The notes below the pieces were generated by a model. The model did no database searches. It saw nothing but the letters and a program-made list of their open reading frames with translations, and was not told the DNA's origin. 64,000 bases of DNA from Mytilus edulis (lineage: Eukaryota > Mollusca > Bivalvia > Mytilida > Mytilidae), in assembly GCF_963676685.1 (NCBI RefSeq), contig NC_092352.1, forward strand, positions 29,159,117 through 29,223,116, written 5' to 3'. Positions 46,822-61,900 of this stretch are shown one piece after another; the stretch's first letter is position 1, and each line of letters begins with the position of its first letter. The position numbers were made by a program, and so were the translations under genes.

Positions 46822-46970
46822 TTATGCCCAGTCACATCGTTTTCCTGCTTGGTTCCATACAAGAATCCAGTTACAACGTTTTTTCACAGGTTTACCCCAT
46901 AAACAGCGATAGTAGACATTCTTGTCACATGTATCTGCATAGAATCCTCCATGTTTGCATGGTGTTGGAC
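46822..46970 (-). CDS. Chitinase last exon: CBM14 domain
   Basis: Acceptor TTTTTTCTAG, phase 1, 48 residues and TAA. Reads PTPCKHGGFYADTCD, YYRCLW, LVWNQAGKRCDWA. Cys spacing with the Cys at the end of the preceding exon is 8, 10, 8, 10, 13, identical to the small CBM14 gene. Confidence 0.9.
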
Positions 46971-49900
46971 CTAGAAAAAAGTAAAATAACAAAAATATTG
47001 AACTCCGAGGAAAATTCAAAACGGAAAGTCCCTCAATCAATGAAGGGAATGTATTAATACTAGCTTTTGATATAAATTTAATTATTGCTCAAATGATCCC
47101 GTGACAGAATTAGAAAATCATAATTATTTTCAGAAATTGGCACCGCCAAATAAATAAGATTAGAAATACAGATAATTACAACTTAATAATATACTAAACG
47201 AAATAATTTAACTTCTTTGTGCATATGCTTAATGATGGTGTCATTGACTTAGTTTTTTTTCAATTTTAGACTTTTTTTTAATTCAAGTTCGATGTTGTGT
47301 TGTGTTAAATAAAGTATGGCAAATTCTAAAGGCCACATTGAGGATCTTTTCTATCATTTATGCTAAAAATTGAAACAACACGTTTAATAATTTCGTGTGG
47401 CCGAAGCAGTTTTCTGGATTTACCGTCATCAGGAACACTCAAAGCCAAATATTTGAAATCCGAGGATATATAACAGCGGTATACTACTATTGCCTTTATG
47501 AAAAAGTACCGAAATAGTTGAAGAGCTAAATGACAAAAAATACCTAAAAACCAAAACCATCTAAGGTCAACTTTGCTTGAGGGAGTTGAAACCTTAGTTT
47601 CTTTATAATTTCAAAATTTATCAACGGACAGTTTTAGAAAGGTTTGTTGTAAATCATGTACCGAAGTACTGACTACTAAGCTGATGATACCCTCGGGGAC
47701 TGGTAGTCCACCAGCAGAGGTATCGACCCAGTGCAGGAAAAAAATGCTTACCATCTAAGCCACATTTAACAGGTTGTTGAGCCATCGTTGTTGTAGTTGT
47801 TTTTGTCGTTGTTGTTCTTGTTGTTGTCGTTGGTGGTCTGGGTGTTGTTGTCGTCCTGGTAGTTATTGTAGTTGCTTTGGTAGTTGTAGGGCGAGGTATA
47901 AAAGGACCAACAGTAGGTTTTATTGGTGTTGGAGCTGTCGACACAACGGCGTTAATTTTTGACAACAATGGAAATTTGCCATCACCACAATTATCAGCAA
48001 AGTCGTCCATTCCTAAATCATCGATCATTACTCCCAGCAAGTTCTCTTGCAAAATGTACTCAACCTGAAATGAAATGACATCAAACAACAAGTTCAATTC
48101 CATGAACGTATAAAGATTTTAATTGATTCATTTTGAAAAGTTTACGATTTCCTAATCGGCCTTGTTTATGTATTATCAGATTAAACGCTTTTTTAAAGGA
48201 ATATATTGGTGTATAAACTCGACCAATTCACTCACAAACAATTAAAAGTCCAAAGGACTCTTATGATAAGTTTGTCAGTGACTTGGTCCAGTTTATACAC
48301 TATAATAAATTCCTTTGAAATGGCGTTTTATCCTTATAATTCTTTAAGATTAGAGGTAAGGAATATATTTTTCCACACTCGTTACCTCAATCACACGTAA
48401 ATTGTATATTTATGTCATAAATAGGCCTGGCGCTTGAATATATTTGTTTGTTTACGCAAAAATATGTACTCTATGAAATTTGCTATCTGATAAAAAGTTA
48501 ACTGCAAAATCTATTATCATTCAAAAGAATGTTTTTGTGTATTATTTTATTTAACGATTAACGTGCAGTGAAAACAAATTTTGTTAACGTCGGTGTTATC
48601 ATCGCCGCCATCTTGATTACATTAATAACGAAAAGAAGTTCGGTCAACGTCGTCTATCGAAAAATAACCAACGTCAAAATCAACTACCGGAAGTTCTCTT
48701 GACCAATCATATCAACGTATTCCCTATTATGCAAATCATATGTGGTGTGAGTGCCAATGAGACAACTCTCCTTCCAAATAACAATTTATATAAGTAAACC
48801 AATATAGGTCAATGAACGGCCTTCAACACGGAGCCTTGGCTTACTTACTTCTAAATACCAGAGGATTTTCATGCATTATATATGTACATGCGTATTGATA
48901 AGGAAACTCGCATTGTTTGTCATTTTTACCATTCAATTTATATCATCAGCCCTGCTTGGTAAAAGATGTTATTTTATTTAATTCAAAGTTGCAGGTGGAA
49001 TATAAATACGTGAGAAAATATGTAAAACTTCATTAATTAAATATTTAATAAAACAGAATATGTAGATTAAAAATGGCAGTCGTAGAAACAAATAATCAAC
49101 AAGTATAAGCCATCATCCAGCTTGGATCAGCTTTATATACCATAGATACATTAGCCTATAAATATAGATTTCAGCCGATTTACGCAAGATTTCAAATATT
49201 TTGTACAACGACATCCCTTCTGGTGTTTGTTTTCGCCTCTTTTTTATTCCCCAGCATGCAGCTGTTACCAAATTATTTAGGAAATAGAAACATTTTACTT
49301 TTTATGTAAGCTAACATGTTCTCCTTGTATTGGCACAATTTAAGTATGCGATATTCTTTGCTGTACTTTGATACTTGAGGACTGTTGTTGTGGTTGTACT
49401 TTACTTTCAAATCGATCTTTGTTCATGAATATGTATACGTAGCGTCTAGGGTTCGACTATTTGTTCATTGTCATTATTACGTGCTATAATCATATATATT
49501 TTTCATAATTTCTATCTTTACACTGTTACAATCTGGAAAAATGGTTATTACGTATGTCCTACTAAAAGAAGCACTCAATAGTGACGTTTCAAATTAATTA
49601 ATAGTATGGAAATAAACCATCACTGTTTTGTTTTATAATGATTTTTTTTTTGATTTTTTTTATTAGAAAATTAATTAATAGTATGGAAATATTTGTCAAA
49701 ATCATCACTGTTTTGTTTTATAATGATTTTTTTTTTTTTTTTTTATTAGAAGATTATAGTTCAAATCACCCCTTTTGTCATTCTATCCTCATCTATTGTT
49801 TAAAACGACAACATATCTGACTACATAATTGAAAGATATGCATTTAAAAAAAATAATCTAAAGAGCATTTCTGATACATGTAGCTAAAAATTTCAAAGAA

Positions 49901-52900
49901 AAATTCTAGCAGATACATCAAATTTACAATACATAAAAAGTATTTTCGTTTGATTCGTGGAATTGTGTTGTTTCCAAAAAAATTAACCCAACTACTTTTA
50001 AACAGAAAAAAATCAAACGTTCTTTTTCTATTATTTAATTTAAATCTACTTTCAATAAAAAGTTATGTGAAATTAAATTGGCAGATGATCCGATGGAAAA
50101 CCCTGAAAAATTGCTTAACCGAAATTTAGAAAAGGAAATTCCGGTCTGTTTTCAAAACAACCAATACTCAGAATCATAGGAAGGGAGACGCCAAATATAT
50201 CAATTGTGTATTGATAGAAAAATAATTATACTGGATTAAAATATAGACATGTAAGAACTAGTTCATTGAAACACAATTTCTTATCCATTTTTGTCATATT
50301 TTGTGTTTTGTTTTTAATCGGATGAATTATTTGTCATTCCTCGTGTGACTTTTAAGCATTATTGTCGTTTTTAGGAATAAATTTTGTATTGCAATCTTAA
50401 TAACGCTGCTTCTTTTAAATCAGTGATTTTTGACGACTCGTTAAATTAAAGTCAATAGTAGCTACTGTTAGTCTTATATATACAGCTGAAGTCATATATA
50501 AACGCTGGATGAAGAAATACGGTATCATTTCAAAATACTCTGTCTAAAGGCACTGTAAACCTAAATACCTTGTCATCAGCTACTTTTAAAGTTACATACA
50601 TATTTTAAAGATAAGAACATGTGATATGATTGCCGATAAGACAACTCTCCACTAGACCTAATGCAAATGACATAGAAATTAACAATCATGTGTCACCATA
50701 CGTTTTTTTACAATGAGCAAAACCCATACCATATGGTTAGCTATAAAAATGACAAATATAAAACAATTTAAACGAGAAAAATAACGGCCTGATTTATGTA
50801 CAATACAAGGGAAAAAAAGAAAGTTACTTCAATTTGAAAAAAAAATCTTGTTGAAAAGGAAAGAAGTTTTCAGAATTGCAAAGGGGGAAACGTAGTTTCA
50901 CAGCACTTGCCTTTCGTTGTACGCTGCTCGTATCATCATACCCAACCCACTGATTATAATAATATGCATGGGGTACGCCTTGTGTGGTATCCATAACTCG
51001 AGTCCAGTAACTACCAATATTCCTGCAAACCTAAAAACATAATGTCTTTAGCTATCAATATGATTTAATCTAAAAAGTTATCAGTAGCATATTAATCTAT
51101 TGTAATAAAAATTCATAATATCTAATACAAATTGTAGATTTAGCTAACAAGGTCCTTATATTTGTTTAAAATAACATTTGTTTATAGTGGAAAGTTGTTT
51201 TAACGTTAAATAAGCTACAATTAAAAATTGCTTGCTAGTCCCTCTCTGTGATTACCTTTAGAGAACTTTGGTTCATTTCCCAATCAATCAATTATGAAGG
51301 GAGGATAATTAATACAGATTTCAATCATAGTCTTCTTTATATTGGTATGTAATCATTTTAAACGTTTCAAATTTATGAAATTGTATTCGTACATCAATGT
51401 TTTTGATACACCAATAACAAAAACTGAAATATATTGAATCGATACATTTTGTAACTATTCAAATTAATATCAGAAACCTGAACTTAATTATAAAATAATG
51501 AACCTTTTAAAGGGAGACAATACTCGCATAACTTTTTCGAATTGGCACATAATACAACGGAATGTCACTCTTGCATACAAATGGCACATCAATATATTAA
51601 TTAACTGTGCAATCGCGCTCCACCTTCAATGATGATTCTAAATTATAAATATAATCAAAAGTTGTTAATCTATAGATAGTAAAGACTAATGAAATATAAC
51701 CCACTGTTAAAATATTTCTTTGCATTTTTTTAAAACTTCCTCAGTAAAATGCTTGAGCCACTTGACTTTCATAGCTCATAATTAACGTTTTTACACAATA
51801 TTTAAATAAAGTAGCTAAAGATTATTCGCTTCTCAAAGTGTAAGACGCAATAAAAATCGTATGCTTGCACCATCTTATTCAAAAACAGATTTAATTAAGT
51901 TTTGAACGTTTCGACATTTCTTCGTTAAAACCGGTTTTAAACAAATCACAAGTACGTGTTAAGATCCGACTAAATACCCATATCCCAATATCGTCAGGTT
52001 AATTAGCTAAACAGTTATGTGTAGAATATAGAAATGAATTTTAAACATGATCATGATGTGGAATACCACACTCAGTCTCTACGTGCAAGTGTGTTTGATT
52101 GAATATAAAAATAAATAGATGTGGTATGATTGCCAATGAGACAACTATCAACTTAAGTTCAAATGAAGAGGATGTAAGCAATTATAGGCAACTGTAAGGC
52201 ATTCAACAATGAGAAAAACCTTTACCGTATTGCAATTGTCGGCTATTAAAGGCCCCGACATGAAAAATATGAAACAATTCAATAGAAAAAATTAACCGCC
52301 TAATTCATATCAAAACAATTTACGAAGAACAAATAAGGCAGGCATGAACCATCGACAACCACTAAAGTAAAGGGTCCTGACCAAGGACAGGCACACAATG
52401 AAGATAAAGAATGTTTCGGGGTTAACAAGTTTGTGGGCGCTTAAATCTTTCCTAACCTGGTTCAGTAGTGTAACAGCACAGCATAAGAACAAAATATAAA
52501 AATCAGTTGAAAACTGCTTAAATCCTCAGAATGATAAAAAAAAAAAAAAAAAAAAAAAAAAAACACGAAGTATAGATCGGAGAATACTAACAAACCCTGA
52601 AAAAAACATTTGAAAGAGGCTTAAATCATCAGATGGAACGAAATATAGCATATCTAACAAAAACACAGAGTGGACGTAGACGGGTACTTAAACATCCCCA
52701 CAACAAAAAGACAAGATCTGAGACTTCTCGCAGTTACTGACGGCTAGTTCTAAGCCTATAGTAACTAATAAAAAAATCATGCACCTAAGAACAAAATATC
52801 AATCAGTACACATCCAACATTCAATGGATTAAGTGTCAAAACGTTATAAACAGTCACAGAAAAACATTACATTGTGTAATGCTATAATATATAGTTGAGG

Positions 52901-55900
52901 AAAGATTGTAGTACCATGAAAGTGCAGTATGGTTCTAATTTACAGATAACGAAATCAATATTTATACCAATAAAATCAATATTTAAAGTTTAGTTATAGT
53001 GTAATTATACGTGGAATACGTTTATCAAAAGGATTGATAAGTTTACCCGGATTGTGTCTTAGTTTTTGGGCTCGCTTATCAACATCACAGTAAAATGTTT
53101 TATGTGCTCTTCCGTTTCAAATAAGTTTTCTACAGTCAAGCCTCCAAACCATATCATTTGTATCTATGACGAATTTGGGAATGACTTTAAGTAATTTGTG
53201 GTTTCAAAATTCCTTAATTTATAATTTACTGGAAATATATAGATTACGCACATTGAAATCCAAAACGTCACTACAGACACGAGCATAGCGAAAGAGTTGG
53301 GATATTAGTATAAAAACATAGTAAAACGGCACCAAAGTAACACCACATGTTTTCTTTTTTAAAACAAGCTTTTAATTAGCGGCAACTGGTCAATTCTATA
53401 AAAACAAATGTGTAGTTTATATTTGTATTAAAAGGAGTACGTTTTACAATAAAGCTAACATAAACAGAATCGTTCAAGTACGAATAATTACTTCATAATA
53501 GGCCAGTTTTCCTTTCTGAAGGCTCCATTGCCCCTCCTTTCCTAGACCCAATGCAGTAGCTCCTACCATATGTGTTCCCGGTGAAGTTTCGTATGTATTG
53601 CCATATGCAGGTATTCCAACTACCAGTTTGTTTCTTGATAATCCAGCTTTAAGCCATACATTTATGGATGATTTCTGGCAAAAGAAGCAATTCATATTTA
53701 TAAACAATGTCGCAATGTCTGTTACAGAAGAGAGACGAAAGATTCATAATGGATATTCAAATTTATAAGTAGAAAAATAAACTGATAACGCAATGTTAAT
53801 GAAAATAAATACTGAGAAACATGAACACAACAAAAAAACGAGGGTGAATTCAGGTGCATAAGAAAGGAAGCAGATCATGCTTTTTATCGGCAAGAATAAA
53901 CAACAGTGTAAATAAGGTTTGGCGGATGTAAAATGGAGTCTTGTTTGTATTAAATTCCATTATTGTTGGGTTTAATACACTTCAAGTTGTGAAATAATTA
54001 TTTTATTCAGAACGATTACACGATATAAATAAAACCAAACTTGCTTTACATGTCATAAAAAATATATAAAAAGAAATTAAGTATAACAGCTATACTACTC
54101 CATGACAAAACGGCGCTTGACAATTCATTAGAACTTACCACATTCATATTATCGCCATCTAGAGCACTTCCATGAACAATAGTATTTTCATAATCTCTGT
54201 TAAAGTTGAATGCTTCTAAATTGACAAAGTTCAGATATCTGGAAAAAATATATAGACCTGTATAATCTAGATGTGATACTATAGAAATTTAAAAAAAAAA
54301 GACCTAAATGTCATCAATTTGCCGAAAATCTTTGAGTATACAACGACATGAGATTTAATCGTTCATTAAGAAAATGACCCTCTATGCTGGTATGACCATA
54401 CAATATACATAAATCAAGGGTCTTACTTTATGTTAAATTTATTTAGCTAGTCGATCAAAATATGTTTCTAAATTCGCATGAAATTATGAGTAAAGGGAGA
54501 TAAGTGTTGTTAATCAGTGAAACAGGTATAAAAACAATCTCCCATGCAGAGTTATCGGTCCTTTTTTCTCTCTCTCTCTCTCTCTCAGAAAGGATCGATA
54601 ACTCTGCATGGGAGATTGGGATACAAATTTTGTTTACAAAAAGATTAAAAGCTCAAAACTGACAGCCGCCACCGATAGTTCAGTGTCCTTAACAGGATGT
54701 CAAACTGATGTATATGTTTCCATGTTTCCTACACCTGATATTGTACCTAGACATCGATATATACTACCTGTATATATCTTACATGTGAATTAAGCAAAAC
54801 CTCAGTACTTACTGACTTAGAGAAGCAACATCGTATCGAGATGTAACATCAACTTCAAACGGTGGAACTCTTGCTGATATAATCAAGGGACGACGACGCA
54901 TGGTGTTTGTATCCATATCAAATATTTTGCGTATTGACTTAAAAAAATAAAAGATATCAAATAGAATCATATAAAAGTGATTGGCAAATACATACATATA
55001 ATCAGTCGCACGTTCTCTTTGTATAAAAATGCATTTTACCTCTATCAGTCATAGTCGGGATAGACTGATAAGGACAATATATACACAGAAAAATAAATAT
55101 TATAATATTATAATTATGTGTAAGGTTAAATGATATTCCTTTCAAATTGATAATTTGTTGTCCTAGAAAAACCTCAGTATAAAAGGGCTTGAAAAATTAA
55201 ATAAACACTTTTTTTCTCAGAATGGCTAATAATCGTTTTATTATTACGTTAAAAATATATCTTAGCTGTAAAAAAAAAATAAACATTTTTCCTTAAGGGG
55301 AGATTTTAAATTATTTACACTACATTGTGTATATCTTGATAGCTTGATAATGGCAATAAATCTACTATATGAATAAATTAGTAATTAAGGTTATAGTTCA
55401 GTATTCAATTAAAACATACATTTCATTTCTAAAGTGGCCACTGTGAGGACATGAATTATAGTCCTTTGACAAAACTTCATCAAAAACATTCTTAACGAAA
55501 GTAAAAAAAACCTTAAATGAAGATTGTTTTAAATATTATAAAAGTTGTACGAAAGGTACCAGAGAGACATTGAAACTCATAGATCGAAAATAAGACATTT
55601 TAGAAAACATTCCAAAAAACAAATATTGATACGAAAATTTGAAATGAAATGTTTATTTAACTGATATGACGTTTTTGAATGATATAACGTACTAAATCAG
55701 GTACATCTCAAAATAAATGTACATATGTGTGATCATATAAAGTGGGAGGCAAAAACCAGTTTATAAGGTTTTGTGTAAGATAAAGGACCATTTATGAAGC
55801 TATATATATATAAATTAATGTATATACTTTTTTACATGTCCCACTCCTAACATTGCCTCGTTTCTGACCCCACACACCCCTCCTTGCAAAATCCTGGATT

Positions 55901-58900
55901 CTCATATATATAGAATACATTAATATTGTACGTTTTTATTGTACACACCTTAATGAGGTCTGTAAATTTGACCTTGTTACCAGAAGAACCTTGGAAATCA
56001 AACATCAGATCAATGCCGTCAAAATCATACTTTCTGACAAACAGCAGTACGTTAACAATGAATTCTTCCATAGCTTCAGCAGATTGTGCCATTTGACTAA
56101 ATGGGTTTATCATTTCTGAGTTTATTCCAAGAAGAATCTTCAAATCAGGCTTAGCCATTCTTAGCCAAAAAACTTCGGCATACTGACCTTAAATTAAAAA
56201 AGTTCCATTGTAAGTTATGTAAACAAATCTGGAATGTCGCTAAGACACCAATAGGTAGGTATGTAAACATAGATTATGAATTATCATGATTTTAAATTGG
56301 AAACAGATTAGTAATACATAATAATATACCATTCATAGAATAATAGAATAACTCTTTTTTGAACATGCATGAAATAATTGTATGAAATGTTTGCCACTGG
56401 ACGTTAACCAACCAACAATTAATCAATCAGAACATTTTGAAATTTTACTCCCAAATCAGTGATAATAGCGTAGCCAGATTCATTACTTTTCACAATTTGT
56501 AAAGTTCTATTCTCTTTTATTCCGTACTTGGTTAGAACTTACAAATGTCTTGATCCGAGAGCCCATGATGGGTCTCGTACTCTAGACCATTAATTTTTTT
56601 ATATTTATTTTTCATAACAAATAACAAAAGCTATCAAATGTTTTTTTAAATATCAAATTGATTAGTGATGGTTGGATGTTTTTGAGTCGGGATTTTGAAA
56701 TACACATGCTACTTTATACCCGTTTGCATGACATATGTTTCCAGAATTCTTCTTTTATGGTCACTTGATACCAATAGTTAGAAAATCAATTAATAATTAG
56801 CGAAAATCAAAGAGCATAACAAACAAAAGGGAAAGTAGAACAGCGGAAAACAGTCATGGGTAAACTCTTCTATGGGTCGTCGCAACATTTGTTTCAGAAG
56901 AATTCAAATTATATATCATTACGGTTTTTAGTTTTTATAATTGGCAGAATATATCGAAAATTGTGATATTTGCTTGAATATCTGCTGCTGAAAATCTTGT
57001 CTTTCATTTTTTTTTCAAGAAAGTATAATATCGTATATTATCATATTTTAATGAATTTGAATATTTAAGCCCTAGGAGTTAGCAGATCTACGAATTGATA
57101 ACTAATTACATTTCCCTCTTAAGCCTCGGTCACACCTTACCGGATAGCTTGAACGGACGCCTAACGGATAACTTTTTTTTCAATCCGTTCATGTCCGTTA
57201 GACGTCCGTTCTTACCCGTTAGACGTCCGCCTATATCCGTTGCATGTCTGTTTAGCGTACGTTTTATCCGTCGACGTCCGTTCTGTCCGGTGGAAATTTT
57301 TGAGCATGTTCAAAACCTTAATGAAACGTCTGTTGAACGGCCGGTAGGCGTCCGTTTTTTACGGTGCTCGTCCGTTTCGTTTCCGTTTTGTTTCCGTTAC
57401 GTGTCCGTTATACATCCGTTGGAGGTCTGGAAGCTAAATTCACCAACGGACTTCTATCGGACGTTTAACGGATAAAATGGATGTTGAACGAATGAGAAAC
57501 GGACTTCTACCGGACGTATAACGGATAAAACGGATGATGAACGGATCTGAAACGGATAAATGCCAATTGAAAATTTCGCGTCAGAAATGCCAAGTAGTAA
57601 GGACACGTCTTTACAATCAAGCAGCTCTTATTCAGACCAGACATTGCCCTTTGGTGGCAGTTTGAAGAACAAACCATAACCAGTTACACAGAAACATATT
57701 TGAATTTTTATGCGATTTACATGTATTATTATTGTCGCCTTTATTTTTTCCGTATATCTTGTTTATCAGTTTTATCCGTACGCTTCCGTTAGGTGTCCGT
57801 TTTATGCGGTACTTGTTCGTTGGATGTACGTTCGACATCCGTTCTGTCCGGTACGTTTCCGTTTCTCGTACGTTGCATAACCGGTGTGTGTCCGTTATGC
57901 ATTCGTTACACGTCCGTTTTATTCGGTCAGTACATCAACGGACTCCCAACGGATAACAATTTTTTCAACGGACAACTTTTATTTTCATCCGTTAGGCGTT
58001 CGTTTGTGCTATCCAGTAATGTGTTACATAGGCTTTACTGACTTTCGACGTTCAGTTGCACCTCTAAAAAAATCAAAGCAAGTATCGACCAACTGACAAA
58101 TTTCAAGGTCCTCCAGAACAACAGTAATGATTTCACTTATTGGTTGTGTACTGGTTTGTATTTTAGTCCTAGATACATGATTTTCTAATAGTTGTTATTG
58201 ACTTGTAACTAGAACTGTAATTCTAATGCAACAAAGTTTGTAACGTTCATTTTGATTGGATAACGTCACTTTCTTACATGGCATCAATTGACAATTCTAA
58301 TGCAACAACGTTTGTAACGTTCATTTTGATTGGATAACGTCACTTTCTTACATGGCATCAATTGACAATTGATGCTATGGGAAGTACGCGCAAGCGCAGA
58401 CGGCATATGACAGATTTTAAATACATGTTTTAACGTTGTTTTCTGTCAGTTTCATTAGAATGGAGATAACAATATTGTATTTTAAGCTCCGACGGCATCA
58501 ATTTTGGATTTGATGGTCGCAAATACCCGTTTACTGTCTCCGCTAACGCGTCGCCAGTAAACTTAATTTGCGACCATCAAATCCCCAATTGATGCCGTCG
58601 GAGCTTAAAATACAATACAGTTATCTCCTAATTGATGCTATTGGACGTACGCGCAAGCGCAGACGGCATATGACAGATTTTATATACATGTTTTAACGTT
58701 GTTTTCTGTCAGTTTCATTAGAATGGAGATAACGATATTGTATTTTAAGCTCCGACGGCATCAATTTGGGATTTGATGGTCGGAAATACCCGTTTACTGT
58801 CTCCGCTAACGCGTCGCCAATAAACTTAATTTGCGACCATCAAATTCCCAATTGATGCCGTCGGAGCTTAAAATACAATACAGTTATCTCCTAACTGTGA

Positions 58901-61900
58901 GTACTCTCAGACTTGTACTTTGTATCATTTGTGTTTTTGTGCTTTGTACCAATCAGATAAGTTAAGCCTTGTACGACTGATTTTTACAGTTTGTTGTTAT
59001 GTTGTGTTGTTACACTACTGTCCCAAGTTCAGGAGAGAGTTGGGCGCCTGGAAAGAATTATTAACATCGCCACAAATTGTATGTACCTGTAACAACATCA
59101 GGAGCCTGTCAATAATTGCTACATATTATATTGATTTTTCGTTTATCGTTTTGAACATAATTCAATCCGTTAGTTTCCTTCTTTGAATTGTTTCATTTTT
59201 GTTATTTCGGGACCGGTTAGAGCTTCCTATGTGGTCCTGGTTTTGCTCATTGTGGAAGGCCGTACAGTGACATACAGTTGATAACGTACGTCATTTTGTC
59301 TTTGATTGTGAGTTGTCTCATTAACAATCTCACAACATTGTCTTACTTTTATATTAATTGGAGTCGTGCAAATATCTTGAAAGTCGTGGCGTTTAAGGAG
59401 GAAAACATAGGTTAGGGGAAATTAAAACCATCACTACGTTTGTGTCAACCATTTTAATAAATATATTCTAAGCTCACAGATTACATAGATTATTTCAAAT
59501 CTGTTTAAGGTAAATGCATAAAATACATGGATAAAACCTGATTTTAAAAGCGCTTAACTGATTTAAAGAGTTATTTCCCTGCACCAAGATCTACCCCCTT
59601 AACTACACACATACAATTGGTACTTCAATTGTATAAACACATTACTTGTGCACACTTGTATGACAACATAAGTAACCTGTTGAGAATCTGAAAGAGACTG
59701 ACTTTCAAATTGTACTCTGTCACAGAAAAATCTAAATATTCCGTTACTGGATATGACTTAGGAACAATTTTAAATTATGTATATAATGAAATAATGTATG
59801 TCCTAAATGAACTCCTATTGTGTAATTTGTCAGCTCATCGAAGTCTTAATTGATATACATTTGCCAAAAAGCACATACTGATTATTAAGTCATCTTATTT
59901 AAATGCAAAAACAATTTTACATATTGGGTTTAGAAAGTATTATGATCATTTCTTTATACAGAAGCCCTGGAGTGCCATGCAAACATAAAATAACAACTTG
60001 TGCACAGAAGATAGTATGAGCACAAGTTAGCTCGTGCGCACAAGTTGTAATTTTATTTGTGCATGACACTCCAGTGCTTTCGTATTACTTACCTCTATCT
60101 CCTAAATCATTGGTTTTTGTAGGCTTCCGTATTATTTCCGTATTACTTACCACTATCTCCTAGATCATTGGTTTCTGTAGGCATGATATCAGTTCCTACT
60201 ATCTTAGCTGATTTATAGATTATATGAGTACACAGGTTTCCATCTATTTGTGCTGCTTCAAATGTATACGGACTTTTGATATATTGTCCTTGGTTGTCGA
60301 AGTAGCATACTCTGTGAAAACCTGTTAATTTAACCATAAAATAAGTTTTAGAATGTTATATAGATGACATAATGATGTACATAACTACAGTTTATCTAAG
60401 TTAAACTTTCTTCTGACAGCTAAACAAATTTCAAAAGCTATTACACTCGCCATATATAGATAAGTATTTAACTTCATAACTAATGAACAGAGTACATGTT
60501 GTACATTTTGTTCTACTACACTTTACATTTTACCGGAAAATTTCAAAGTATCAAAAAAAGAGGGACAATCCAAATTTTGAAGAAAAGAAAAAAACTGAAT
60601 CTGATGACTCTTGTAAGGAAAGTGTCACGATTTCTGTATACGAAAGAACTAGAGCAACAATTTTTCGAAGGTTCTTATCTGACATACCCCCATATCCAGT
60701 TCCTGTATTTATTGCCCTCCTCATCCCAAATGACTCGAAAAACATATAAATATGGGTTTCATTATAAATATGTTCTCGTCCTGTATATGCAAGACACATT
60801 TGCTACTTGACGTTAATCAAACAAAAACGGTCATCGCCCTTTGTAGAGTCTATTCATTAATTAATGCCTATCAAATTGTAGAAAAGTATGATTTTTCCGG
60901 AAGGTCCCAACATTTTTTTTCTGTTAAATATCAAATAGCATATGCACGATATGTAACTTTGATTATGAACATGAATAATAGTCATACATTAAGACGTCAG
61001 GTTTTTTTTATTTTATGTTTTAATAAGCAGTGGTTCCAATAAATTTTTTTCTAAAATCAATGTATTACCCGTCGGAGCAGTTACTGGTTTTGGCGGTGGT
61101 GAGTCATTATTTGTGAGTTCTTTTGTTACAGCTGATATCAAAGGATAAGCGCCATCGTCGCATTCATCCCCTATAAAGTCGTCTAAATCAAGAGCCCAGA
61201 ACATAGCACCTCCTAGACCTTTCTCTTTAATATATTTAGCCTGAAAATTTATATTTGTGAATTATGATTTCTTATTTGTAAAACAAAATCGTAATGTTAA
61301 ATGAACCAGAATTGCCCTGTGTTGAATAAAATTGAGCTATAAAAAATGTTAATTTTGCGTATATTGAACCTACCCCCCCCCCCCCCCCCCAAAAAATGTA
61401 ACATTCTCCAGTTGAACATGCAAAATTTCGTAATTACCATGGCTAAACGTAGTACATTTAGAATCATTTTAACATTGGAAACACTGTAGCTGTGATAAAG
61501 ATGATTTAACTTCTGCCTGATACAATGTTTGCTTTTTACAAATTTTAGATGTCTGCAAATGCTGATCCAGTTTGCTAGCTGCCATACATTTTATTGTCTT
61601 CCACGACTTTGGGTATCCAGCATACAAATTGAGGAGTGTTGTAGACACGAAACCCGCATAACATCATATTGATGTCCAACATGATAATTGGTCAATCAAC
61701 AAGAGCTAATATATCAGTATATAACTTGATAAATAGATACTAGTATTCAAAATCATAACAACTAATCAAATTTATCAACACCTTTTTGGGGTTACTATTT
61801 AGAAAATTCATACTGACAATGACAGCTTTAATCAACAATGCATTCATAATTATATACTATCCTGAGTCATATTTGCCATGTTTTATTTCTTTCCAAGAAT

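Larger units (their letters stand above)
44500..46970 (-). repeat. Segmental duplication, copy B (at the chitinase gene)
   Basis: Counterpart of 4800-8175: same block order and same orientation relative to the CBM14 exon. Copy B is shorter and holds the functional chitinase tail exon, so it is the likely parent. Sequence divergence is substantial, with many indels, so the duplication is not recent. Confidence 0.8.

Noticed and set aside
47774-47962. Cys-rich plus-strand open frame (MLSHRCCSCFCRCCSCCCRW)
   Set aside because: It is the antisense reading of the Thr-rich linker of the chitinase; the Thr codons read backwards give Cys, Ser and Arg.
57095-57475. 126-codon plus-strand open frame and overlapping frames to 58041
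   Set aside because: The peptides are translations of CCGTT/GACGTCCG words in a dispersed repeat; frames overlap on the same strand in three registers.
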